Shown here: piece by piece, positions 1 through 8,542 of the stretch
Numbering within the stretch: the stretch's first letter is position 1
Layout of the letters: each line of letters begins with the position of its first letter
Assembly (NCBI RefSeq): GCF_021272345.1
Contig: NZ_JAJSDQ010000001.1
Coordinates: 682,001-746,000 of the forward strand
Source of the DNA: Ornithinimicrobium sediminis
Lineage (GTDB): Bacteria > Actinomycetota > Actinomycetes > Actinomycetales > Dermatophilaceae
Length of the DNA: 64,000 nt
Reading direction: 5' to 3'
Made by a program: the position numbers and the translations under genes
The notes under the pieces: model-generated
Database searches by the model: none
Told to the model about the DNA's origin: nothing
What the model saw: the letters and a program-made list of their open reading frames with translations, nothing else

Positions 1-964
1 AGCCCGGCTCGGGCAGGGGCACCTCCAGGGCCAGGGCCACGCCCGCCACCGTGACGAAGGCGGTCAGGTGCCACAGGAAGACGGTCAGGACCGACAGGTT
101 GACCGCGACGGTGGCCTTCCACAGCCAGGCCTGCTGGAGCCACCGGAGCAGGTGTGACCGGAGCAGCATCACCAGTGAGACCTGCAGGACCGCGACCAGC
201 ACCACGCACACGCTGGGAGGCAGCATGTTGGACATCTCCTGGCCCGGCAGCCCGATCATGCTGACCGGGTAGGGGCCGGGCCCGGTGGCGACGACGAGCA
301 GCAGCAGAGCCAGGGCCACTCCGGCCCACCACGCGCGCGGCGGCCACCGCAGCAGCCGCCCGTCGGCGTAGAGGATGCCGAGCTGCTGGCAGAAGGCGAA
401 GACGACCACGTAGTTGAGCAGCCCGACCCCTGCCCAGGGCGTGCCCTGGAGCTGGTCGAGCGCCAGCGCCACGGGAGGGAGCAGCAGCACGAGAGCCCAC
501 GGATGGCGCCGGTGCACCTCGACCTGAGCCGGTGCGACCAGAGCCAGCAGCAGGTAGACGGCGAGGAACCAGAGCACCATCGCCGCGTTGGCCCCCGCCG
601 TCACGACGAGGCGGTGCGGCACCCCGGCCCACACCAGCACCTGTGCCAGCACCAGCCAGACCACGAGGAACGGCAGCACCGGGCGCAGCACCCGGTCGAT
701 CCGCCCGGACAGGAAGAGCCTCAGCGACCGACCGTGCCACAGCGAGGTGGCGTTGGCGAAGCCCGCGGCGAAGAAGAACAGCGGCATGACCTGGAACAGC
801 CAGGTCGCAGCCTGCAGCAGCGGCGAGACCTCCAGGACGTTGCGGACCGACACCGCGCCCGTGGCGTCCTGGGTCAGGGCACCCATGGTCCAGTGCCCCA
901 GCACCACGACCAGGATGCTCGCGGCGCGGACGAGGTCGACGACGCGGTCACGGACCGATGCCAT
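1..964 (-). CDS. Acyltransferase-3 family membrane protein, C-terminus outside window
   Basis: Reading the minus strand from an ATG at 964 gives an open frame that runs off the left edge after about 321 codons. The protein begins MASVRDRVVDLVRAASILVVVLGHW, and the RAxxIxxVVxGHW pattern followed by many hydrophobic helices is typical of acyltransferase-3 (OafA-like) membrane enzymes, which transfer acyl groups to extracytoplasmic glycans or lipids. A later LFFFAAGF segment fits the same family (the usual form is FFxLSGF). The acceptor cannot be told. The gene follows the TadE-like genes on the same strand with a 24-bp gap, so it may be read from the same transcript. Because the 3' end is missing, extra C-terminal domains cannot be excluded. 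Confidence 0.8.
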   Translation of the reverse strand, partial: MASVRDRVVDLVRAASILVVVLGHWTMGALTQDATGAVSVRNVLEVSPLLQAATWLFQVMPLFFFAAGFANATSLWHGRSLRLFLSGRIDRVLRPVLPFLVVWLVLAQVLVWAGVPHRLVVTAGANAAMVLWFLAVYLLLALVAPAQVEVHRRHPWALVLLLPPVALALDQLQGTPWAGVGLLNYVVVFAFCQQLGILYADGRLLRWPPRAWWAGVALALLLLVVATGPGPYPVSMIGLPGQEMSNMLPPSVCVVLVAVLQVSLVMLLRSHLLRWLQQAWLWKATVAVNLSVLTVFLWHLTAFVTVAGVALALEVPLPEPG

Positions 965-988
965 CGGTCCAGTATGTCGCCCGGACCG

Positions 989-1396
989 TCACGGAGACAG
1001 GGGCACCAGACCTGCCACCGCCGTGCCATGGGCCCAGGGCACGACCGGCACTCCGGTGGCGACCCGCACCTTGGCCCACACCCGCGGACCGACCTCGGCG
1101 CCCCCGACACCGCCGGCGCCCGCAGGGCCTGCCTCGAGCAGCTCGCAGGCGACCAGCTGGGCCCCGTTGGCCGTGGCGAGCGCGGCGACCCGCGCACACA
1201 CCCGGTGCTCGGGTGCGCCGCGCAGCAGCTCCTGCCCGCCGGCCACGGTGCCGAGGTCGGCGGCAGTGCGGGCCCGCTGCCCGGCGGTCAGCGCAGCGCC
1301 CACCATGAGCCCGGCGAGCAGCACGGTCACCAGCACCGCGACCAGCGCCAGCCCCAGCACCGAGGCCGCACCACGGTCGGAGCCTGTCCCGCTCAC
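989..1396 (-). CDS. TadE-like secreted/membrane protein (Rv3654c-type)
   Basis: A 135-residue protein with a charged start (MSGTGSDRGAAS) and one long hydrophobic segment at about residues 11-35, followed by a small extracytoplasmic domain with two cysteines. This is the layout of the TadE-like minor-pilin proteins that end the actinobacterial tad cluster (the Rv3654c position in mycobacteria). The ATG at 1396 overlaps the TGA of the upstream tadE as ATGA, so the two are probably translationally coupled. The role in assembling or anchoring a Flp-type pilus is inferred from family and position. Confidence 0.75.
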   Translation of the reverse strand: MSGTGSDRGAASVLGLALVAVLVTVLLAGLMVGAALTAGQRARTAADLGTVAGGQELLRGAPEHRVCARVAALATANGAQLVACELLEAGPAGAGGVGGAEVGPRVWAKVRVATGVPVVPWAHGTAVAGLVPLSP

Positions 1397-1746
1397 GGCG
1401 CGAGCACCGGCTCACGGGGTGCGGTGGCGCCGGCCTGTGCCCGGGGCATCCCCGGCAGCCCGAGGCGTGGCGGCGCGGTCACCGTCACCGTCACCTCCTG
1501 GCGCCCCGTGCGCAGCGTGACGCGCGACCCCTCGGGTGCTCCCGCGCCGGCCAGTCGACGCACCTCCTGCTCCGGCTCGCCGCGCGATGCGGCACGCGCA
1601 GCCACGCGCGCCGCATCGGCGCAGCGGACCTGGTCGACGGCCAGGCCCAGACCGGTCAGGCACATCGCGAGCACCAGGAGCACGACGGGGACCACGAGCG
1701 CCAGCTCGGCGGTCGCCATCCCCGACTCACGGGGCCCGCGCGCCAT
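1393..1746 (-). CDS. tadE: TadE-family pilus assembly protein
   Basis: A 117-residue protein. The start at 1746 is chosen because it overlaps the stop of the DUF4244 gene upstream (ATGA) and places the TadE signature at residues 1-40: MARGPRESGMATAEL, then a hydrophobic helix. The E of ATAEL lies at the +5 position typical of type IV/Flp pilin-like prepilin peptidase sites. The C-terminal part is a short extracytoplasmic domain. Longer in-frame starts up to 2115 exist but would run over the DUF4244 gene in another frame. It is a probable minor pilin of the Tad system. Confidence 0.82.
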   Translation of the reverse strand: MARGPRESGMATAELALVVPVVLLVLAMCLTGLGLAVDQVRCADAARVAARAASRGEPEQEVRRLAGAGAPEGSRVTLRTGRQEVTVTVTAPPRLGLPGMPRAQAGATAPREPVLAP

Positions 1747-1943
1747 CAGAGACCGACCGACAGGGACATCGTGATGACCTCCGTGACCAGCGTCGAGATG
1801 CCACCCGACTTCACCACTGCCAGCAGCACGGCCGCGAACGCGCACGCCGCGAGCGTGCCCACCGCATACTCGGCCGTCGTCATGCCCGCCTCGGGCCTGC
1901 GCCCCCACTCGCCCACCAGGTGAGCCCACCGTCGAACCCTCAT
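1746..1943 (-). CDS. DUF4244 protein, Flp pilin-like
   Basis: A 65-residue protein starting at ATG 1943, preceded by a GGAG-type ribosome site about 8 bases upstream. It has a short basic N-terminus, a TTAEYAVGT motif at residues 22-30 (the G/T-E-Y/F pattern of Flp major pilins), then one hydrophobic helix and a short tail. DUF4244 proteins occupy the major-pilin place in actinobacterial tad loci. Here the gene heads a compact three-gene operon with tadE and the TadE-like gene. The secretion motor genes that normally precede it directly are 9.4 kb away. Confidence 0.8.
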   Translation of the reverse strand: MRVRRWAHLVGEWGRRPEAGMTTAEYAVGTLAACAFAAVLLAVVKSGGISTLVTEVITMSLSVGL

Positions 1944-2252
1944 GATCCTGCTCCTCCCACTCCGTCGTCCCCGGAGCCGTTGCACCGGAGAGCAGGTGCG
2001 ACCACCCGCCACCAGCAGGCTGTCCCGAGCGCACCGGGAGGAGGAGCACCCCGGCACCGACTGTGGACGCCCCCGGGAGCCGGTGCCTGGTGTGGACGAA
2101 ACGAGAGCAGCCCACGCTGACGCGTGCCTCGACCGGCCTGCGCAGCAGTGCTTCGGCCCGTTGACCCGCGCCTCGTCACACGTGAGCGGCGCTCTGACGT
2201 CCTGCGCTGACCTTGGCTCGACCGCATGCGGGGAGGCCGGCCCACCGGCGCC
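1944..2252. other. Intergenic region upstream of the pilin operon
   Basis: About 310 bases between the stop of the formate/nitrite-type channel gene and the DUF4244 start, both on the minus strand. It must hold the promoter of the pilin operon if that operon is independent. I see no convincing -10/-35 pair, hairpin or small gene. Confidence 0.5.
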
Positions 2253-3053
2253 TCATCCTCGTTCGCTCTGGACCTGCGCGGTGTGCGTGAGCGTGATCAA
2301 CAGCAACCCGCCGGCAATGTTGCCGACCGTGGCCAGTGCGAGGTTGACGCCCAGGTCGGCGTAGCCGACGGCGGAGGACGCCCAGACGCCGAACAGCAGG
2401 TGCAGTGCGGAGACCACGACGTGGTCGAAGGGTCCGAGGGCGAGGAGGAACCCGACCATGTAGGCCACGATGATGCGGGCGACCACCGTGTCGACTGCGT
2501 TCAGCATGTAGGAGAGCAACGCGACCAACGCCCCGGCCAGCACCGACCTGGCCAGCGTCGCCACCCATGTCTTGGCTGCGATCTCCTCGGCGGCGACCAC
2601 CAGCGCCTGCGGTGCACCGTCCGGCAGGGCGCCGTCGATGCTCACGACGGCCAGCAGGACGGCACCACCCACGAGGTTGAGCACCAGGATGGTGACCCAG
2701 AGACGGGCCAGCCGTGCCCACGCCCCGGCACCTCCTTCCTTGACCGCGGCGGCGACCGGATCGAAGAAGTTCTCGCTGAACAGCTCGGTGCGCCCCACGA
2801 TGAGGAACACGAGGCCGATCGCAAAGGCGAGGGCACCGGCCAGCTTCGCGACCTCGGCCCCGAGGCTCGGCTCGACGAGCGCCTCCACCACACCGAGCGC
2901 GACGATCCCGAAGACGACCGTGACACCGGCGATGAAGCCCGTCATCGCCTGGTCCTGCAGCGTCATCGACAGACGGCGTTCCCCCTCCGCCTCGGCGCGC
3001 TCGTAGATCTCCTGAGGATCCAGGGCCGGCGGGTGGGGCAGCGCGCTGTTCAT
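2253..3053 (-). CDS. Formate/nitrite transporter (FNT) family membrane protein
   Basis: A 266-residue membrane protein with about six hydrophobic segments. The ATG at 3053 has a strong GGAGG site 8-9 bases upstream. Features typical of the YfdC-like branch of the FNT family are a cytoplasmic N-terminus rich in E/R, then ELFSENF at about residues 103-109, a soluble-facing loop, and NLVGGAV/GNIAGGLLL segments like the pore-lining helices. FNT proteins are pentameric channels for small anions such as formate, nitrite or hydrosulfide. The substrate is not evident here and no formate or nitrite enzyme gene is adjacent. Downstream on the same strand is the pilin operon after a gap of about 310 bp. 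Confidence 0.8.
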   Translation of the reverse strand: MNSALPHPPALDPQEIYERAEAEGERRLSMTLQDQAMTGFIAGVTVVFGIVALGVVEALVEPSLGAEVAKLAGALAFAIGLVFLIVGRTELFSENFFDPVAAAVKEGGAGAWARLARLWVTILVLNLVGGAVLLAVVSIDGALPDGAPQALVVAAEEIAAKTWVATLARSVLAGALVALLSYMLNAVDTVVARIIVAYMVGFLLALGPFDHVVVSALHLLFGVWASSAVGYADLGVNLALATVGNIAGGLLLITLTHTAQVQSERG

Positions 3054-3213
3054 GGGGTGACACCTCCGGTCGGAGAGGGGCAGGGACATCCTCGCCGCTC
3101 GGCCCGTCGGGCGGGCGCGGTGCGCGTGCTTCCGTTCGGCTCAACCGCTGCACCGGTCTGCCCGATGGCCGTCAGGACGGCGGCACGGTCCGCCGTCGTC
3201 GGACCGCCCCGGC

Positions 3214-4096
3214 TCACAGCTCCCCCATGAGCTCGAAGATGACGACCTGTGGTGGTGCGCCGATGCGCATCGGCGCCAGGCTGAAGCCGATGCCGCAGGT
3301 CACGAAGAGCTGGTTGCCCGCAGAGCCGTACCCCTGAGGGGCGAACCCGTCGGCGACCATGGCCTCCTTCTCGGTGAGCCCCAGGTAGGACCAGTCCGGC
3401 GTGCCGGGCAGGGAGACCTGTCCGCAGTGGGTGTGTCCTGCCACGGCGAGGGGGGCAGTCCCCTCGGGAAAGTCCGGGAAGGTCGTCGGGTTGTGCATGA
3501 GCACGATCCGGGCGGCGTCCTCGGGGACGTTCTGCAGTGCACGCTCGACGTCGGCCAGCCCGGGCCGGGCGGGGCCCACACCGACCAGATGGAGCTGTGC
3601 CTCGGCGGCGGTCCCGTCCGGACCGGGCAGAGGCACCGCCTCGTTGCGCAGCACCGTCACACCGGCGCTCCAGCGCGTCGGTGAGCTCCTCGGCAGCACC
3701 GACCTCGTGGTCATGGTTGCCCAGCACCGCAAAGACCGGGATGTCGGTCTCGAGCAGCGGGTCGAGCACGTCCAGCACCGTGTCGATCTGCACCGGGGCA
3801 CCGGGGTCGTGGGTGTAGAGGAAGTCCCCGGCGATGAGGACGGCATCGGGGTCGGCCTCCACCACCCGGTCGGTCACCCGTTCGACCATGCCGGTGTTGG
3901 CCCACCACATCCCTACCTGCAGGTCGGAGAACACCGCGATCTCCGCGCCCTCCCACTCCTGGCCGAGGTGAGGCAACGACGCTGTGTAGCGTCGCTCGTG
4001 CAGGACCAGGCGTGGCTCCACGAGCACTTCGTAGGCGACGAGCAGGACCAGGAAGGCCGTCAACGCCACGGCCGCATGCTTCAGGACATGTCTCAT
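3214..4096 (-). pseudogene. Metallophosphoesterase, interrupted by a single-base frameshift
   Basis: The first frame (ATG 4096) gives an N-terminal membrane anchor and then calcineurin-like phosphoesterase motifs: FSDLQ at residues 56-60, AGDF at 89-92 and GNHDH at 126-130. At about 3661-3669 the homology jumps to another frame, which carries LMHNP and AGHTHCGQ and ends at 3214. One extra C in the codon run after ALER restores continuity (ALER-R then GVTVLRNE). The full protein would be about 290 residues, a normal length. Both halves keep their metal ligands, so the break is either very recent or an assembly error. The ATG overlaps the stop of the hydrolase gene upstream (ATGA). The substrate is unknown; related membrane-anchored enzymes often act on phospholipid or cell-wall precursors. 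Confidence 0.8.
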
Positions 4097-5142
4097 CGGT
4101 GCTCCTCGGCCTCGGCTCCATCGCCGTCCTCGCAGCGAGACGACAGGACGCGGTCCAGCAGGGCCCGCAGTGCCGCGTTGACCACCCCTGGGTAGGTCAT
4201 GTTCACCATGTGACCGGCTCCCGGCACAAGCACAAGACAGGCACTGTCCCCGATCCCCTGGGCGATCAGCTCGGCGCGCCGGGCGGGGATGGTCGCATCG
4301 TCGGCACCGGAGAGTACGAGCGTGGGAACCCTGCCCAGCACCTCCAGAGCCTCAGTGGACTCGAAGAACGTCATCGCGAAGAAGAAGGCGGCCACCATCG
4401 ACTGGGGCGTGCGCACCCACATGTCCTGGACCGTGCGGACGGTGTCCCCGGACGCCTGGTCCGACCCGAACAGCCGCCGGTCAAGCCACCGCAGACCCCA
4501 TGACCTGCGCAACGGCGCGACCGCATCGACCACCGGCGCAACCAGCCACATACCCCACAGCAGTGCGTGCGCCAGTCCACTGCGCAGGGCGATGTGGGCC
4601 GCCGTCGGGGGGAGGGCCAGCGAGGCGAGGTGGCCCGCGGAGGCTGAGATCAGGGCCACCCCCACCACCTTGCTGCCGAACAGCTCGGGTCGCTGCTCGG
4701 CCAGGGCGATCGTGGCCATGCCCCCCATCGAGTGCCCGACGATGACCACCGGGCCGGTCCCGGTGGCCTGGTCGACCACCTGACCGAGGTCGCACGCCAG
4801 CCGGTCGATGGCGGCGGGGCGTCGGCCTGCCCACCCGCTGCGACCGTGACCGCGATGGTCGAAGAGCACGACTCGGGCTCCAGAGCCCAGCGCCCGACGT
4901 TGAGCGTCGAACTCCTCGGAGCGGACAGCGAAGCCATGGACGAAGACAACGGTCACCGGCGCGTCGCCGGAGCCCTCGACCCGGGTATGCAGGAGCACGC
5001 CGTCGTCGGTCACCACCCCCGGCCCGACGCCGTTCGTGAGACGTGCCAACCGTCGGGTCCATCCGCGCCGGGCCCACACCGCCGCCGCCGCGGCGCCCAG
5101 GACGGAGAGCGCCGCCCCCGAGGCTGGACCGGCTGACCTCAC
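4093..5142 (-). CDS. Alpha/beta hydrolase
   Basis: A 349-residue protein. The GTG at 5142 overlaps the stop of the PAP2 gene (GTGA), which decides the start against a much longer in-frame extension. An N-terminal hydrophobic stretch (residues 8-24) suggests membrane attachment or export. HGF at 69-71 forms the oxyanion region, DHRGHGRS follows at about 95-102, the nucleophile elbow is GHSMG at 136-140 (Ser138), and a late GAGH supplies the catalytic histidine. It could be an esterase, lipase or epoxide-hydrolase-like enzyme; the sequence does not say which. It sits in a tight PAP2 - hydrolase - phosphoesterase operon, which suggests work on envelope lipids. Confidence 0.82.
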   Translation of the reverse strand: MRSAGPASGAALSVLGAAAAAVWARRGWTRRLARLTNGVGPGVVTDDGVLLHTRVEGSGDAPVTVVFVHGFAVRSEEFDAQRRALGSGARVVLFDHRGHGRSGWAGRRPAAIDRLACDLGQVVDQATGTGPVVIVGHSMGGMATIALAEQRPELFGSKVVGVALISASAGHLASLALPPTAAHIALRSGLAHALLWGMWLVAPVVDAVAPLRRSWGLRWLDRRLFGSDQASGDTVRTVQDMWVRTPQSMVAAFFFAMTFFESTEALEVLGRVPTLVLSGADDATIPARRAELIAQGIGDSACLVLVPGAGHMVNMTYPGVVNAALRALLDRVLSSRCEDGDGAEAEEHR

Positions 5143-6638
5143 CGCTCGCTCCTCACGGCTGAGGCAGGTGACGGTGTCCGCGCCCCCTGGTCCGTGTCCG
5201 GTCCGGCGTGGTCCTGCGCCGAGGGTGAGCCGCGCCCAGGGCGGAACGCCCACCAGCAGGCGGCGAGCCAGGCTGCGGTGAACAGCAGGCTGGCCAGGGT
5301 GTCCGAGGGGTAGTGCACCCCGCGGTAGACCCGTGCCAGGGCCACACCCACCACCGCGAGCACCGCCACGACGAGCACCAGGTAGGCCAGTCTGCCGCGG
5401 GTCCAGGCGAGCACGAGCAACGCGATGCCACCGTAGGTGGCGAACGCCGCCGCGACGTGCCCTGAGGGGAAGGACGAGGTCGGAGGCAGCGCGGCCGACA
5501 GCGGGTCCACCTCGGGCCGCTGCCGCCCGACGACGGTGGAGATCGCCAGGAACAGCGCCGTCTCGCCGACCGTCACGACGACCAGGAACAGCGGCGGTCC
5601 CCACCGCCGGGTCAGACCCAGGGCGAGGGGGACCGCGACGAGCAGGGCCAGCACGATGCCGATGGTGCTGCCGAGGTGGCTGACCGCGACCACGACCGGC
5701 GTCAGCGTCTGGGTGCGCACCTGTGCGAACCACTCGATCACCGCCATGTCGACCTGGCGCACCGGAGCAAGGACATCGGTCATCAGCAGGCCCAGCCCGA
5801 CGAAGGCACCCCAGATCATCACCCCCGCAGTGACCAGGACGGCGACCGCGACCCACCCGGCAGGCAACGGCGCCTCATGGGCCGGGGCCGGCTCCAGGGC
5901 CGCCCGGTCCTCAGGGGCCAGCCCCTCCCGTGCCGGCCGCTCCCGTGCCGGCCGCTCGCCCAGCCCCTCCTCCTGGCGCCAGCTGCGAAAGGCCACGGCA
6001 GTCACCGTCAGCCACAGCATGCCCAGGAGCCACCCCGCGAACACGTCGGAGGGGTAGTGAACCCCCAGGGCGATGCGGGTCAGCCCGATCGCCGCGACCA
6101 GCACCACCGCCCCAGCGGTCACCGACCTGCGCAGACGCACCGGAACGACCGGCAGGAAGACGAGCAGAAGCACCCCGTAGGTGATGGTCGAGCCCATCGC
6201 GTGTCCACTCGGGAAGCCCGCAGCGGGGGTCTCGAGCAGCGGCGTGTCCACGACCGGCCGGGCGCGGTCCACCAGTGCCTTGACCCCGGTGTTGAGCACC
6301 GCTGCGCCGAGCCCGGTGACGGCCACGTAGGCGGCCAGCCGTGGCAGGCGACGGATGAGCAGCCACACCACGGCGACCGGCAACAGGATCCAGGCCGCCT
6401 CAGCACCGCCCAGGTCGGTGACGAGCTGCAACGCCGTGACCGCCCATGGGCGCTCGCTCACCGCTGCGTTCAGACTGTCCACGACGCCGACATCGACGTC
6501 GCGCAGGGGCGGCCACGCGGACATCACCAGGATGAGGACGCCGGCGAAGACGAGACCGGCCACCAGCACCGCTCCCAGCCCGAGCAGGCTCCTGCCCGCG
6601 AACCGTGCCGCACCGGACCGGTCGTGCTGATCGCTCAC
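5139..6638 (-). CDS. Membrane protein with two fused PAP2 phosphatase domains
   Basis: A 499-residue protein with two PAP2 (phosphatidic acid phosphatase type 2) units in tandem. The first has K120-x6-R127-P128, PSGH at 143-146 and R188-x5-H194-x3-D198. The second has R374-P375, PSGH at 391-394 and R436-x5-H442-x3-D446, but Ser367 where the C1 lysine is expected. A charged linker (about 220-260) joins them. GTG 6638 is preferred over GTG 6644 because GAAGG lies 7 bases before it. PAP2 enzymes dephosphorylate lipid phosphates or undecaprenyl pyrophosphate on the outer face of the membrane. Typical members are single-domain and around 200-250 residues, so the fusion is notable. It precedes the hydrolase and phosphoesterase genes in one operon. 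Confidence 0.85.
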   Translation of the reverse strand: MSDQHDRSGAARFAGRSLLGLGAVLVAGLVFAGVLILVMSAWPPLRDVDVGVVDSLNAAVSERPWAVTALQLVTDLGGAEAAWILLPVAVVWLLIRRLPRLAAYVAVTGLGAAVLNTGVKALVDRARPVVDTPLLETPAAGFPSGHAMGSTITYGVLLLVFLPVVPVRLRRSVTAGAVVLVAAIGLTRIALGVHYPSDVFAGWLLGMLWLTVTAVAFRSWRQEEGLGERPARERPAREGLAPEDRAALEPAPAHEAPLPAGWVAVAVLVTAGVMIWGAFVGLGLLMTDVLAPVRQVDMAVIEWFAQVRTQTLTPVVVAVSHLGSTIGIVLALLVAVPLALGLTRRWGPPLFLVVVTVGETALFLAISTVVGRQRPEVDPLSAALPPTSSFPSGHVAAAFATYGGIALLVLAWTRGRLAYLVLVVAVLAVVGVALARVYRGVHYPSDTLASLLFTAAWLAACWWAFRPGRGSPSAQDHAGPDTDQGARTPSPASAVRSER

Positions 6639-6640
6639 CG

Positions 6641-6883
6641 TCACGCCTTCCCGCCAGCGTTCCGCTCCAGGCACACAGGGGACGACCGGGGCGGACCCGC
6701 GACGATCTCGGCCGGCTGTGCGGTCTCGAACCGATCGGCGTCCTGCTCGTCGTCGCGGAACGCTCCGTCCACCACATACGCAAGGATCACCAGGGCCAGC
6801 GCCCCCAGGAGAAGCCACAGCCACAACAGGTCGCCGCCAGGCTTCTTGGGCTCGCCATGAGCGCGACCCCGGGACGTGCCCAT
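6641..6883 (-). CDS. Small single-helix membrane protein
   Basis: An 80-residue protein: a basic N-terminus with PKKPGG, one hydrophobic helix at about residues 19-40 (LLWLWLLLGALALVILAYVV), then an acidic and polar tail. A GGAGGGT site lies upstream of ATG 6883. Its stop is 3 bases from the PAP2 start, so the two are probably cotranscribed. The family is not recognised; the predicted topology is N-in, C-out. It may be an accessory subunit of the PAP2 protein, an inference from position only. Confidence 0.65.
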   Translation of the reverse strand: MGTSRGRAHGEPKKPGGDLLWLWLLLGALALVILAYVVDGAFRDDEQDADRFETAQPAEIVAGPPRSSPVCLERNAGGKA

Positions 6884-7079
6884 GACAAACCCTCCTGCGC
6901 GCGTCGGTCGGACTGTGTGCCGCGTCGTGGCGAGAGAACGCGTCCCTGCGGCGATGCTAGGCCACGAGCCCGAAGATGGCTGAGTGGGAGGCCAGGGGTC
7001 AGCACCACCGGACCGGCGTGCTTCTCACGGGTGCACGTGTCTGGGGCGGGAACGGTGCGGTGCTCTCGAGACCGAGGTG

Positions 7080-8510
7080 TCAGGCTGTGGTCTCCGTCGG
7101 GGAGGGCTGGATGTTCTGGTTGAGCCGGAAGACGTTGTCGGGGTCGTACCGCCGCTTGAGCGCACGTAGCCGCTCGAACTTCGCCGGACCGTAGGCCTGG
7201 CGCACGCGGTCCTGCCCTTCGTCCATCAAGAAGTTGACGTAGACACCGGAGTGGTGCGGCGCTAGCGCTGACCAGTAGTCCCGGGCCCACCGGCGTTCGG
7301 CGTCGAAGCCGTCAGGACCCTTGCTGTTGCCGTTGATGTTGAAGGTGAAGCCGGCGCCGCGGCCGCTGAACGCCGTGGCGCCCTCGTCGACACGGGCCAG
7401 CGTCCCGCCCATCTGCCACAAGGCGACGCTCGTGACGGGTGAGACGATCCGTCGCCCGTGCTCGGCCATGACGTCGATCACGTCGTCCGTGAGCTCATCG
7501 ACGTCGCAGGAGCGGAAGTAGTACCACCACCCGTGGGGAAAGGCGGGGTCGAACATCGACTGGTGGACGAGGTACGGCTTCGGCCCGCACAGGTCCAGCA
7601 CCGGCCTGCCGTAGGTCTTCAGCGGGTGCAGGACACGTTCGCCCTCCTTCATGGCACCGGCATAGCAGGCGGTGACCGCGATGACATGGCGACCGACCAT
7701 CTCGCGCGGCATGCCCGGGAGATCCGCTGCCCGGCGCTGCACGACGATCGTCGTCAGCTCGTCCGGGGACTCGGCGATCCAGTCGCGGTAGAAGCGCAGG
7801 ACCTCTGGGGCGTCCTCCATCGCCCAGAAGACCGGTCCCGCGTACACCTCGGGCCCGACCGGGTGTAGCCGGAACTCGAACTCGGTCGCGACGCCGAAGT
7901 TGCCACCGCCGCCGCGCAGGCCCCAGAACAGCTCGCCATGGTGCGAGCCGCTGGCCCTGACGAGCTCGCCGTCCGCGGTGAGGAGCTCGACCGAGAGCAC
8001 GTTGTCCACGGTCAGCCCGTGCTTGCGCTGCAGCCAGCCGAGGCCGCCGCCAAGCGTGAGTCCGGCGACGCCGGTGTGGCTGACGATCCCCGAGGGGACA
8101 GCGAGCCCCAGCCCTTGGGCCTCGCTGTCCAGCTCGCCCAGAAGGACCCCGGCCTGGACGTGGGCTCTGCGAGCAAGGGGGTCCAGCCGCAGGCTCTTCA
8201 TGGGAGAGAGGTCGATCACCATGCCGTCGTCACAGACCGAGTGACCCGCAAAGCTGTGGCCACCACCACGCACCGCGACAGCCAGGGCATGGTCGCGGGC
8301 GTGCCGGATCGACCGCCTGACATCGGCGACGCCCGCACAGCGAGCGATGAGCGCGGGGTGGCGGTCGATGGAGCCGTTCCACACCCGGCGGTGCTGTTCG
8401 TAGCGGGGCCCCCCTGGCCGGACGAGCTCGCCGCGAAGAGTCGCAGCGAGCTCGTCGGCGTCGCTCACGTCGACGGGAAGCCGCTTCGTTGCCCTGGGCT
8501 CGGTTGTCAT
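7080..8510 (-). CDS. FAD-binding oxidoreductase, berberine-bridge type
   Basis: A 476-residue protein starting at ATG 8510. The FAD-binding (PCMH) domain carries RGGGHSFAGHS at 81-91, where His85 is the likely 8-alpha-histidyl FAD attachment site. It is followed by VPSGIVSHTGVAGLTLGGG-like glycine-rich segments and ends in a BBE domain (YDPDNVFRLNQNI). Bicovalent members also have a cysteine in a later motif; I cannot place one with certainty. These enzymes oxidise sugars, alkaloids or other hydroxylated molecules with oxygen. A Crp/Fnr-type regulator gene lies directly upstream on the same strand, 32 bases away, and may control it. Confidence 0.85.
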   Translation of the reverse strand: MTTEPRATKRLPVDVSDADELAATLRGELVRPGGPRYEQHRRVWNGSIDRHPALIARCAGVADVRRSIRHARDHALAVAVRGGGHSFAGHSVCDDGMVIDLSPMKSLRLDPLARRAHVQAGVLLGELDSEAQGLGLAVPSGIVSHTGVAGLTLGGGLGWLQRKHGLTVDNVLSVELLTADGELVRASGSHHGELFWGLRGGGGNFGVATEFEFRLHPVGPEVYAGPVFWAMEDAPEVLRFYRDWIAESPDELTTIVVQRRAADLPGMPREMVGRHVIAVTACYAGAMKEGERVLHPLKTYGRPVLDLCGPKPYLVHQSMFDPAFPHGWWYYFRSCDVDELTDDVIDVMAEHGRRIVSPVTSVALWQMGGTLARVDEGATAFSGRGAGFTFNINGNSKGPDGFDAERRWARDYWSALAPHHSGVYVNFLMDEGQDRVRQAYGPAKFERLRALKRRYDPDNVFRLNQNIQPSPTETTA

Positions 8511-8542
8511 GACGTCGATTCTGTGCCCGCACGGGACGCGCG

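Noticed and set aside
503-1774. Long plus-strand open frame of 423 codons opposite the acyltransferase and TadE genes
   Set aside because: Composition is extreme (Arg, Pro, His, Gln-rich), there is no family pattern, and it is antisense to well-supported genes. High-GC third positions keep such frames open.
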